Below are positions 1 to 12,400 of a stretch of 64,000 nt of DNA, piece after piece. Source of the DNA: Marisa cornuarietis (taxonomy: Eukaryota; Mollusca; Gastropoda; Architaenioglossa; Ampullariidae); the NCBI GenBank assembly GCA_004794655.1, contig SMMW01000003.1, positions 14,011,501 to 14,075,500 of the forward strand, read 5' to 3'. A model generated the notes under the pieces. It was given only the letters and a program-made list of their open reading frames with translations. It was not told where the DNA came from and ran no database searches. A program made the position numbers and the translations under genes. The stretch's first letter is position 1; every line of letters begins with the position of its first letter.

Positions 1-814
1 ATACGTAAATCCCAATCTCAATATATATATATATTGGGAGAGAGCAATTTATATAAAAAGAAGAATGTGGTGATATATGTCAATCTCAATCTCTCATTCT
101 CTATCTATACATAGGTATGTGTGTTTCTGTATAAAACCTATGCAAATCTACACCAAAGAAACCTTTCATAAATGAAAATAATATGAATATCATAGTTTTG
201 TCACATGCTGCTTCAAAATGTGTTTACTTTTAATGTTTATTTATCCTGTTGTAAAATGTTACTAGTGGTTCTAAAACAAAAAATATACACAAACTGCTAA
301 GTCTACTATGCAGAGCAAATTTTGAGAGAGGCAGCTATCATCACCTGTAAGTTTTATCTCCCCTCCTCACTGATGGGGGCAGTGGATTCCCCTCCCTGAA
401 TTTTTCTCCATGAATGCTCTCCAGGATTACAGCCGTTTTGAAGACAGATATCACCTGGGTCACTTGGGTACCCTGCTAGGTATTACTGGTAGATAGAAAT
501 TTTTTTTATTAAAAAGGTATATATCTACTGCACATAGCACAGGAAAGAAATCTAATTCACTTCAGAGGGTCCCCTATGCGTGGAAAGAGGAGAGTGACAA
601 TTAAAGAGAGAGAAGAGCACGCTGGTGGCACCAATGCAGTTCTCCCTTCTCTAGGAACGTTTGACAGCGTTTTCCCCCACGGACGTGTATAGGTAATATA
701 ACTCCGTGGTTTTGCCTCTTGCTCTGGTCCGCGGTGCACAGTGACCATTGATGAGGAGATGGAATATCTTTGCTATTATATATGTATATAGTATAATATA
801 CGTGAAAGAGATCC

Positions 815-1020
815 TTGGGTGGTTCGGGTGGGAAAGGGTGTTGGTGTTCTACAGCGAGCCAGCAACTAAGGCTATATCCCTGCAAAGCAGCCAGCCCTGT
901 AAACAGACGCCTTATGCAGAGAAAGAACAGCATGGAACATGAACCCAAGACGGCCAATTTTTACTGTTTTGGCGACAGGAGCTATAACCGTTCCGCCACG
1001 GGACCGCCTCGGTTAGAGTG
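815..1020 (-). mobile_element. tRNA-derived SINE, copy 1
   Basis: Read on the minus strand, the head carries an A-box-like TGGCGGAACGG and a B-box-like GGGTTCATGTTCC. A body follows that is shared with the copies at 13330-13505 and 56505-56690 (TTGCTGGCTCG then AACACC near the 3' end). The shared order of A box, B box and tail in independent copies supports a tRNA-derived SINE. Ends are approximate. Confidence 0.65.
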
Positions 1021-1601
1021 AGAGAGAAAACGAACACCAGCCAAACCAAAATAAAAAATGTTTTCCAGTTTATATAAGCTGGGTGGATAGTAAGGACAAT
1101 GATGGTGATAGTTTTTCATGAGAAGACACGACGAGAAAAGACATGCGTTACAGTAATACGAAGGGATACTGGAGCAATATACTATAGCTTAGTGTGACCG
1201 AAATATCGTAAGTGATGTATGTATGACATATTCCATATCACCAAACGCCAACGCGTTCAAATTAAAGGACGTGTTTCTCGTCATACATCACGAATACTCG
1301 GAAATAACAAAATATACGAAAAAAACAAACATAGGATCGGGACGGAGAGGCAGAAGAGAGACAACAGACGAGCACCTCGGATATGGTAACAGGTCTCACG
1401 CAACAGCCGTCCATTTCCATCCTGGGGTTCAACAACTGATCGGTTCACGACGTCTTCCGATAGACAACTTTATAATGTCACGGGGCGAGGTGGGAGCGGA
1501 ATCACCTTCACGCTAGAAAAGTCTGTGTACTATCCCAGAAAGGTTACAAAAATCGCTCGGAGAGTCACTAGTACAGCAGACTTGACGGTGCGCAGTCACA
1601 G

Positions 1602-1625
1602 CACGGACCTTGATGAAGGTCCGTG
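1602..1625. other. Perfect 10-bp hairpin
   Basis: CACGGACCTT, then a GATG loop, then AAGGTCCGTG. The stem is perfect. No gene is next to it other than the 3' flank of the FAD gene. Confidence 0.5.
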
Positions 1626-1778
1626 GTCAAAGGTGGTGTTTGTGGGTAGGGTTAGAGGGGAGTGAAGCACGTGAAACACAAACGTCAGCCACCATTTTAG
1701 CCGCTGTGTAGATTCATAAGCACGATAAGATTATCTGCCTGTGTCAGTTGTGTCATAAGGGCCTTGTTTTTATCAAAC

Positions 1779-1784
1779 TTTATT
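1779..1784 (-). promoter_or_regulatory. Candidate poly(A) signal AATAAA for the FAD gene
   Basis: AATAAA on the minus strand, about 750 bases after the stop codon. No nearer canonical hexamer was seen. The position is only suggestive. Confidence 0.3.
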
Positions 1785-1923
1785 ATGCCTGATTACGTAA
1801 ATTACATCAGCTGCGCTGAGCAGATGGTATCAAAGTTGTATATTTGAGTTATCTTTGTTACAGGCCATTATACTTTCATGACAAAGATGCATTAACTCGC
1901 TGAGCCCGTAGAGCCAGATCTGC

Positions 1924-2042
1924 CCCACGATCGTGATTCTCTCTTTGCACGATTGTGGCCCTACCGGTAGAGCTCAATGAGCAATGATACGCTTACTATC
2001 GTGGCTCGTGCTCCACGATCGTGGCTCTGCAGTTTCACTATC
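1924..2042. repeat. Cluster of CACGATCGTG-like palindromes
   Basis: Within about 120 bases the palindrome CACGATCGTG occurs twice perfectly and about three times in variant form, several followed by GGC or GGCTC. The function is unknown; it could be a decayed tandem repeat or clustered protein-binding sites. Confidence 0.4.
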
Positions 2043-2536
2043 GTCTTCAAAATCATAAATTTTAAGCCCATGATTTTGAACATAGAAATATTTTTATCCC
2101 GGGCTAAGAGGGGTACCAAAACTGATAGCACGCAAGCGTCTTTTTACCTTGTCTTTGACAATAGGCTGGTTTTTAGTAACGAATACAGTCGCAAGACTGT
2201 TCCTCACCCAGCGCCAGACCATCAAATGAAAAAGATCGTTGAAAGTCATGTTAGAATTTTCCACCCATCATCACTCCAGCGGACATTGCAAACATAAAGA
2301 CATCATCAAAAGTCATGGAGGCTGCACCTCTCAGAATCAGATCGTCTGACCGGTTCTTCCTGTCTATCCTGATTTTTCCTCTCATTTTCACAACAAACAC
2401 GGAACGGAGATATTTAAATTCTTTTTAAATCCACCACGACTCGACGTGCAGTCAAAGCAGGTCGTTTCATCAAATGATGAAGGACGATCTTCGAGAACTT
2501 GCAGACAGCCAATGGAGGCAGCTTGTAGTGAGTTCC

Positions 2537-2718
2537 TCAGGAGCTGAACACAGCCTGCTGCAGACCGTTGGTGAGGTAGTGCTTGGCGATGTTTTCAGAA
2601 TGACGTGCTTTCATCACCATGGCGTCCATGACGTCATGCTCTGTTTGTGCGCAAGCAGCCAGTTCTAGCAAGTTGTTCAATGTCATCAACCCCTTCATCG
2701 CCATGTTTACATCCAGCC
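2537..2718 (-). CDS. FAD monooxygenase-like gene, last coding exon
   Basis: The acceptor TTGCCTTTTACCAG is strong, with a pyrimidine tract. The exon begins with two bases completing a glycine codon, then [20 protein letters not shown], and ends VFSS then TGA at 2539-2537. The run TGLDVNMAM placed just after the FAD motif fits the end of the FAD fold, where a helix follows the last glycine-rich turn. Confidence 0.75.
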
Positions 2719-2785
2719 CTGGTAAAAGGCAAGAAGCAAATTTGCAATAAGAGATAAAACATCTGTGTACGATTCCAGCCATTAC

Positions 2786-2816
<31 letters not shown>

Positions 2817-5800
2817 CAACGATGATGATGATTGTCTTTAGTTGTAAATCGTAATTTAGCGGCACAAAACTAGAAACTATTTTAAACATGTTCTCGTGGG
2901 ATCTTGCATTTCTTGGGGCAGATTCGTCTAATTCTGCCCCATGAAGACGACGCTCGTGCAAAGGAAATCAACAAATTTGCCACCAAATGTTTCAGAACGC
3001 TGACATAAAAGTTGTTGACGGCAATGGAAGACGCTGAAGTAACGCGTTAAAAAATGTAAAGAGAACACGTAAAATCAATAACGATGTTTTTAAAAATCTG
3101 GATTTAATTATTACGCAGGAAAATATAAGTTTACTGAAGAATCGTAATTGTTCAATCCCAAATTTTACTGTCCTTATTTCTGCGTTCCCTTGTTCATTAA
3201 TTCTTTGTTATTATTTTTTCTCAGACCATCCTCTGGTGTGCATCCGCCGAAGGTTCAGAGCTTAAGTATCTGTGTTTTTGCTCACACACATCCCCTCACC
3301 ATCCCTCCACTCAATATGTTAATTGAGTTTTTTTTCTCTCTCTCAAACAATGTGATGAGAGCCGGGATGTTGGGAAACATGCATTTGTCGTAAAGCAGCT
3401 TATGCAATCGTTCCCTCTTGAGAACTATCGGTCCCCAGAGAGATAAGTGGGGAAATCTCGTTAACGGAGGCGATAAACAAAATTACCGATCAGTGCCCTT
3501 GTGAACTCTGTATATGTAAATAAATGAAAGCTGACAACGCAGCGGAATATATTTGTTGTTGCGAAATATTTTTTCATATGTTAACACACAGAGAAAAGAA
3601 AAGTGAGAGTTCTGGAAACTAGCTTCTCCTTGCTTTCCGCTAAGCTTAAATTGCATCATGGTCAGATATTCACGTGCACTAAAATAAACTTGAACATTGA
3701 AACAACGTTTAACTCAATCTGGCAGAGCGGGACTTCTGTCGTGTAGCGAATCTAATCAAGTTCGACTCGAGGTAGAAGACTTTGCTGTAAGGCGAACCTG
3801 TCTGAAAGTTGTAGCAGCGGTTGGCCTCGCCCTCCGCCAGCACGAACATGTCGGCGTCCTCGAAGTAGGCGACTGTCTCCATGCGCTGGAAGAGTTTGAT
3901 GTCGAACAGTCGGGGTGAGAAGCGCATGTGTCGCAGGGCCCAGGTGTCGGTCAGCTCGCTCTCACTCTTTGTGCGGCACGTGTTGAAGCACTTGATGAAG
4001 ATATTGCGCATCATCTGCGAGCAGCAAGCACCAAGGTTATTACATTCAGGATCTTTCAGCCTTCTCGCGCAAGCAACAGTTTTTTTTTCTCTCTATATTT
4101 TTTTGGGCAAGGGATTTGCATTTTGCTTGTTCGGGCTCAGCGCGGGAATGTGAGCAGCAGTGTGGAAAAACAAGAATTGGCCAACATGCATCAAGAGCGC
4201 AGTTGCAGGAGGAATTTGTGGAGTTTATTTGAGGGTATTTGTGAGAGTGTCCATCATTTGAGTGTGAAGTTAGATTACTCGCAGAGATACGCTCTCGTGG
4301 GAACGTGAACAGGCATGCACACAATGTCCAGCCTCCCTCCTCTATTCACCCCTCTGCTAAAATAAAAATATAATAAAATGAAAACATAGGACCATGCGCA
4401 TGAATACACATAAGTACGCTCGCACGAACACGCATTCACACATGCACGAACACATACTTTCAAGCTCACTTTCCCTTACCCGCGTCTTCCTAAAACAAGA
4501 AGGGAATATACAGTGGTACCTTGGCCTCGAACTGCTCCGTGCTATAATATTTCGGTCCTCGACCAACAATTTTGGTGCGCGACCACTTGCTAAGCTCTCG
4601 ACTTAAAACTATCGTAAAACTATGATGAGGCCGCGACGCTTAGGTATGAAACAACAAGCGATTTCAAGCAGTAAAGACTTGTTCTGGTCTGTGTTCAAGA
4701 TCTCTGATTTGTTTTTTTACCTATAAAGCTAAACATATGCATAATTATCGTATGGTTACCTTGTTACCCAAGGAACTCTCTAGTGCTAAAAGTGAGAAAA
4801 CAGTAAGAAGAACAATTAAACGAAACAAAAACGTATTGCCAATTACGAAAGTGGCATGCGTGTATCTGAACGAGCCATTCACTACGGCACGGTTAGGTAG
4901 ATAATATCGACAATACTGAAACATAAAGCGGCCATTAAAGCAGCTAATGTAGCGAAAGGAGTAAAAGCGGAAACAAAGCAAAGATCTCTAATAATGGAAG
5001 AGAGGGAGAATTTACGATTGGTGTGTATAACAGATAGCCGGAAACAAACCCATCTTTTTACATATGCCGTTATATAAAATGCTAAGAATTATACAAGGTG
5101 GTTAGGTATCGTTGGGTGCCTACAATTAAATTCATTTACATTTTTCTTATGTGAAAAAATACTCGGCGCTGGAACTGATCAGCACTAAGCCACAATCCGT
5201 TCTGGAAGGCTGATCGAGAGTTGAGGTACTATTGTAATGATGTTTCCAAACTAAATGTCTTTCATAAGCTGTTGGACATTTATATCACTGTACTAATGAC
5301 TGTCCTGTAATCTTAAAAGACCAAACTGAACGCAAAAGCATGCTGTGCTCTAAAGACCCCATTCGGAAGCACAAATTAAAGCCTCGAACTCAGAATCGCA
5401 AATAGAAAACCGGTTTTTGATATATTTAATGTTAAAATAAAAAGGTCGCGGTTCACCTGGCTCAGAAGCCACCACGACCGAAGTAAAAAAAAAAAAACGA
5501 TTGACGTCAGTTTGGTGTGTAAAACTGTCGCCTCCACCTTACGCTATGGCTGAGCAAAGGCGTCTGACAAATGAGGCTCAGAGACTGTCGGACGTCGAAA
5601 ACGCAAATGTAGGTAACATTATTGTGCTGTTGCTGAATGCAGACTACTTCAGCTTTAATTATTTCCTATCCTAGCGGCACAGAATGTCGAAAACATATAG
5701 ATCCCATCGTGAAATAGATGGGTCCCATACGCTTTAAAATCGGACCCATATGTTTTTGGCATTCTGTGCTGCTAGGGTAACTATTTGCCAATTTTGCGCT

Positions 5801-6361
5801 TCCCGGTAGTTGCAGTATCTATAATACATCAAACTCAGTCACGCAAGATCGGCACAATGCATCGGAGTGTTAGGGGAAGTAAGTAAAACTCTGTAGAAGA
5901 ATACGAAACTTTCTCAGGTTTTACACAGACGTTGTTGGAAGGTTTTCTTTTTTTGCTCGCTGAGCCACTTCATTTTCTCATCTCCCACTGGTCAGTCGAC
6001 TAGTCGCACGAGTCATGCGGGCTGCTGAAGAATCTAATACAATTTACTTCCTTTGCGTGTTCTCCCTCTCTCTCTGAGTGTGCACGTGTTTCTTTTTGTG
6101 CTGTGAAAATCCACGTGGTTAGCTTGATCTGAACCACATTTTTTTTCTGCAGTACTCATTCCGTATGCATCAAGTTCGTAAACTTTATTTGGTTTGTGAA
6201 TTTTTTCTCCGAAGCATCTTTACTGAAATTTTCAGGGTACTAATTTTAGGATGTATTTACCTAAGGTTCCAAATAAGAACCAACACAGAACAAAATTCGG
6301 CAGAGATTTTGATATCACCGACACCGACGAACGTTTTCACGCCGCTGACATTGAGCACAAA

Positions 6362-6448
<87 letters not shown>

Positions 6449-9400
6449 GTGAAGGGACATCCAAAGCACAAACACAGCGTGATCACACGTGCATCAAATC
6501 TATTTCGCTACATTGACAACGCGCATGTTCATTACTGATTTGAATAAATAACAAAATCAAATAACATCTATATTTAGAACAAATTTTGCATAATTACCTT
6601 TTGAAAAACGATTACTCCGTGACCTAAGCTAAGTCCAGAAAAAACTACCAAGCTTTGCACCTGCATCTAATCAAATACAACATCTCTCGTCAAAGATCAC
6701 TGGGGAGATGGTGCATCTATTTACGTCTCCTGCTTGTTGAGAGGCTTTGGTATATTTCAGAAATATTTAATACATTTGATTTAATGCTTTCAAGGCGATA
6801 CGAGTACGTTGACATTTGTCCTAAGCTATTGCTGTGCTGTGGAGAGTAACAGTGAAATATATCTGATGGGGCTTATCGCACGCTTAGCAAATAACAACCA
6901 CAGCGCCGAGCAACATGGCGCTGCTTTCCTGCGGGATTTGCGCCTCGCATTGATTTCAAGTGCAAAACTCGTACTTTGCAAGAGGATATTTTATCAGTAG
7001 CTGCCGTAAGACGCTGCATTTTACACATTAGATATATTTTATGTCTATCAATATCTGTAAAAAAATTCGGGAACCATTCAGATGAGTCTGTAAGTATTTG
7101 ATTCTCGTCACTTTGTACCCCGGCGACCTTTACACAGGTAAGTGCACAACAAAACACAAGAATGAGTTCGAGCCACGAAAAATATTCCCTGCACGTTCTG
7201 CCCGAAACTTTCAAATTATCTCTCCTTTCCCATTAAGGGACATATAGCCCCGTAACCGCAGTGCTAGATCTCATGTCCTGGTAAATGGCTCTCTGACCAC
7301 ACACAACAGGGACAGCAATTTCCGCCGGAACAAATCTGGCAGACAGAAAGGCTTCCTCGAACCCTGATGAGCACACTACTTGTCCATCAGCCTAATGTCT
7401 GCGTGGCAGTCAGCCTTACTCCCAAATTATCACCCAGGCGGAGATGGTGAGCTTGAGGACAATCCGGGACAACGTGCATTGTCAGAACTTACGGGGCGCC
7501 AAAATGCTTCGACTACCAGCTTCTTTTCGCGGACTCACCTTTGTATCTTAGAAGCTAATTGAATGGCACCCGTCTAAAAGAAACGAACGACGGGAGAAAA
7601 ACTTAAGGACACATTACTGATTGATGTTAATATCCAACCAAGATTAAACTTCGAACTCATTACTTTTAGCAGCCAGGGTAAATAGCACAGGACTTCAGCA
7701 TCTTTCGAGATCACTTATTTATAAAGCAAGGAGGGGGGCAATGCAGCATCGACTATAGTGAGGGTTAACTAAAATAAAGATATGAAAGTAGCCATGAGTG
7801 CTAAACTGATAGGTGAATGAAGCTGTGTGATCTATGCTGAGGCGAATAAAGAAGTGTGTTCTACGCTGTGAGATGAATAAAGCTGTGTGTTCTATGATGA
7901 GAGGTGAATAACGCTGTGTGTTCTATGCCAAGGAGTTAACAGACGTGAGCATGAGGGCGAGCAGCAAAAGCACTTCACCGAGCGGTCCAGAATGAGCCTC
8001 ATGTTCTTGACTAGAAGGGACTCGCTCTTGGGGATGGCCAGACACATGCAGCGGTGTCGGGAGCTGCCGTACAGTTTGAGCGTGAAGCCTGCGGCGTCTG
8101 TCATCTCGCTCGTATCGATGCCGTAGGCTGAGAGATCAAACACAAGGCTGTGCACCTAGTCGAAGACAGGGAGATCATAGTGCGCATTCAAAGATGATGT
8201 CTATATTACAACCACAATATATATTATTAAACACAATAATTATATATATAAACACACATCCCTACCACACGCATTCTTTAACCTATTCACCCACTTTCGG
8301 CAGACATATCAACTACCGTTGCCGAGACCAACCGCGAAACAGCTAACGAAAGCCACCCACCTTCATTCAATCAAGGTAGCGATACCCCCGTTCCCCCTAA
8401 ATAAATCATTAATGGTGGACAGCACACCATCCTCCCTGAAGTTCTTCAAATTCATTACCAGTTTATATATATATATATATCCATCTACCTTCCTCTTTTC
8501 TCTTCCCGCCTGACCTTTCTCCCTATCTCTCTCTGTACCTGCTTTTTTTTCTCTCTCCCCATCCCCCCCCCCCATCAAGGACTCACCCGTCTCTCTGGCA
8601 TGGGGACTGAGCACTGGTCATTCCTGTCCATGGAGGCGATGGCGCCGTATGCACGACAGGTTGTTTGCAGGAACTCGTCGCTGAGACCCAGTAACCTGGC
8701 CGCCTGACCTGTTGACCCGTCGCAGGCGATAACCACTTTCCTCCCGGACAGGGCCTCCACCTCCTGTACACGCTCTCGCGTGAACTGCAAGTATGGACAG
8801 AAGACACCATAGAAGTCAGTGAGTGCACATCATTCGAGGCTGCAGATGTTTAGGAGACGGCGAGTACACATTTTTAAACATTGTGTTTACGTGAGCTTCA
8901 GAGTTTTTACTGGACACACACATCGTAAACTTCAATTATTTTAGAGTTAATTTGGAACTTGTGTAGTCAGTCTTCATTGCGCTAAGAGCATACTCTCTAC
9001 GAGTGTGAATATGCGCTATAAAAATCTTCACTATTATTATTATTTATTTATTGTTGGCACAAAAAATCAAGAACCTTCCAGAATTTCAGTTCTCCACCGA
9101 TTAGATCTGATTCGTGTTTTGTTTGCAAGTAAATCGACTTTTTTATTTTAAAACGACATCATGACTTATTAATTGGTAACTAATACTTGTTTTTCTCATG
9201 TTCGTGCTGTAATTGTTTTTAAGACCTCCGGGAATTCTCTCCTTTCCTCATTTTATCGAATCTTCGAAGGTCAACTGAAGGTCAACTGTCGAGATCGTCT
9301 TTGCGAGAACAGTTGCCTCGGGTGCATTAGAGCTGGAACTGTGGCTAATATTACCCACACATGGGTCTCTTTCGTGATCGCAGTTAATTCTTTGTCTTGA

Positions 9401-12400
9401 AACTTATTGCATAATATACAGTAAATTGCATATTATGCTTTATGAAGGGGGGGGGACGTATGTTAAATTATCTCCCCTTTCTCATGGCACGTGACTAAGC
9501 TATCGCACAAGACTTAAAACCGTAAGAAACGTCCACAAATTTTGTTCATTCAAAATTTACAGTTTAATTTACAATAAAAAAAATCAACAGCCTCTGGGAA
9601 TCGCAGTCGTGGGTAGTAAATAGAAAGTGATGAAGTTTCTCTCCACTCCTACGGAGGGAAGATGGTGGTGGTGTTTGGGGTGGGGTGGATGTAGGAGCAG
9701 CTGCAGTTAGCGCATTTCTTCTGCCATCTGCCCAAGATTGATTAAGTGTCTGGGTTTTGCGGACCGCTGGTCAGAGAAATACAAACATCAGTCCTAATTG
9801 CAAGAAATTCATACTTATGTCACCCCTCACTAACTCTTGACAGCTATGAATCGCGAATGATAGAGAAATGGGCGACAACTGAAGCCCCGGGCACTGTGAT
9901 ATCAACGGAGATAAAGGTCTGTGTCCTGCAACTGGGTTATCTTCTCTCTCTCTTAAATTAGAATAACCTAAACGCTCAGTTCGATATATAAAATAAGACA
10001 GCAGCAGAAGACAGACAAAAAAGGAGGGAAGGAGAGAGAGAGGGAGAAAGAGAGAGAGAGAGAGGGGGGAGAAAGAGAGAAAACAGAGCGGGAGCGAGAG
10101 AGAAATATAATAATCGTGATTATCTTTCATAGAGGGAAGAGAATTGTACAAGAAACGTGCGCAATGAGTTTGTCGCTATTAAAGAAATGAACAAATAATC
10201 TCTCTTTTTAGCACTTCTCAAGTGTTTGCGTAAAAAGAACTGTCACCCTTTCCATGTGAATCAATGAACAGCTAATATTCTTTTGCTACCCTTTCCTTAC
10301 CCGTAAAAGAACTCATGTTGCCTAGTCACGTTCGGCAAGCCTTCCAAGTAAGAAGCTATTTACTAAGCGCACATATAGATTATACGTCAAGAAAGAATAA
10401 CAAGAAAATCGATAGTCAAGAGAGAGGCTTAAGAAAAGTGGAGAGAGAGAGAGAGAGAAAAAAAAAAGAGTGTGTTAGAGCAAAAATGAGAGAAAGAGAG
10501 AGAGAGAGAGAGAGTGTGTGTGTGGGTGAGAGAGAGTGTGTGTGTGTGTGTGTTACACGAATTTCTTATTTCTCTTCCAATATGACTGTTTGCTGCCTAT
10601 TTTCTCCCACCATCTTTTCCTTTTAGGGCAGCGTGTTATTTTTGGATAAAGTCCTTTCTCGTGTCCCGTCCCAATCTTATTTGTGTTATTTCCCGTAACA
10701 CCAGGGAGGCACGCAATGCGGCCGGCTAAGAATGCCAATCACTGAGCTCTTAAAAGACAAAAGCCTTGCAAAGAAATGACAATCTAAAAGCCAGCCAGCA
10801 AACAAGGGAAGAACAAGACCGTAAAGATTGAAAGTAAAAACAAAAACAAAAACATGAACAGCTCAACAATCAGGCAATAGATTTTGAAAATAGCAGGAAA
10901 CCCACAGACAACTTAAAACTTGCTATTACCATGTCGCTACATTTAGTACCTTCAACAGTCGTCATGTTCACAACAACATTAGGAAGACTTTTTTCATTCA
11001 CTAACAAATGTTTAGGCTCCCAAGTCTTATTTTTAAAAAATACTTTATATTAGCGCAATTCCCCCCCAGAAATATAGCATTACTTAATTAACTTATATAT
11101 ATATATATATGAATACATTTCATACTAAACAAGCCTATCGTGTTCGCTCGGAAGGGCTAACATAGAAAGAGCATAATTTTATAGTGTTCGCTACTTTTTT
11201 CTCGTGCCGGATAATTTTTTTTAATGTCCAGAGATTCATTTCATTTCATCCTATAGCTGGCCTGGCAGAACCAATGGTATGGGATATCTGATGGAGCGCA
11301 GCAGAGGTGAACTTATGCCAGCAGAGCCGGTCTTGCGCCCCCATGAGAAAGTTCTCCAGTGAGCAGCCGGTCCACTACTTCACGTTAGTCACCCAACTTT
11401 TCTTCCGTTTGCCACGGCGTCGACTGCCTTCAACGTAACCTTCAAGAACCATCTTAGGCAAGGTGTCATGTCAGGGGGCATGACCGAGCCACCAGTTTCT
11501 GCTACTTGATGGTAGGGAGCGGAGACTCCTATGGGAGCCACCAAGCAGGTGTTCAGGCTGGGTGGGAAGTCGTTCGTCTTTTTCTCCCTGTAGAAGATCC
11601 GGAAGAGTCTCCTGAAGCATTTCATCTTCAACGCTTGGATCCGTCGCTCTTGTTCTATGAGCGAGGTCCACGTCTTGCAGTCGTACAGCATGACTGGCTC
11701 AACCACATACTCAAAGCGCCTGAATTTCACGCTCCTGTTGTTCCAGATTTTGCTTATTCTTCTCATCGCCGCTGTCGTTGCTGTGATCTTTAGACATACG
11801 TCCTCCGCACAGCCACCGTTCTTGGAAAGGGTGGCTCCCAGGTACTTAGAGGACCGCATCTCATCCAGTTGTACCCCGTTCATTCGAATCTCTGCCTTGC
11901 TAGAACCGATGCTGTTTACCTTGGTCTTCTCCGTGCTGATCTTCATCCCATACGCACCTGATCTGGCAGCGAGTTTGTCCGTGAGGGTCTGTAACTTGCT
12001 GCCCACCATGAGATCAATTTCGACACGGAGGTGTGATGGTCCTGGCGTCTATCATGCATGATTTCATCCAGATGTTGAGCAGCACCGTTAAACATTGTTA
12101 AACACCAGTGTTTCATATTAGATAGTTGCTAAAATAGAACAATACAACATGTAATATGGATCAATATGTAATGTGAAGTATAAAAAAAGAGGCAGACCTG
12201 GGGGTAGGGAAGAATGAGGGTATTTCATCAGGGTTGGTGACGTACGGTAACATCCAATCAGAATTTAGTAGCTTTCATACTGCGGACAGCTAGTCGGAAG
12301 CCGGGTACACGCGTAGCGGTCTTTTGAGTAGTTTCACTATAAGCATCAGCCATGGCTAAAGAAAGTTTTGAAGCAAAAAGAAGTTCCGAGTGGAAAAAAT

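Noticed and set aside
2088..2297. Plus-strand frame with basic C-terminal part
   Set aside because: Lies in the 3' flank of the FAD gene on the opposite strand and shows no motif.
6165..6538. Overlapping cysteine/valine-rich frames of about 95 codons
   Set aside because: They are translations of the (TG)n microsatellite.
10315..10626. 103-codon plus frame rich in arginine and glutamate
   Set aside because: Coded mainly by (GA)n and (TG)n simple sequence.
11506..12061. Plus-strand frames of 95 and 134 codons
   Set aside because: They are antisense shadows of the minus-strand LINE polymerase fragment.
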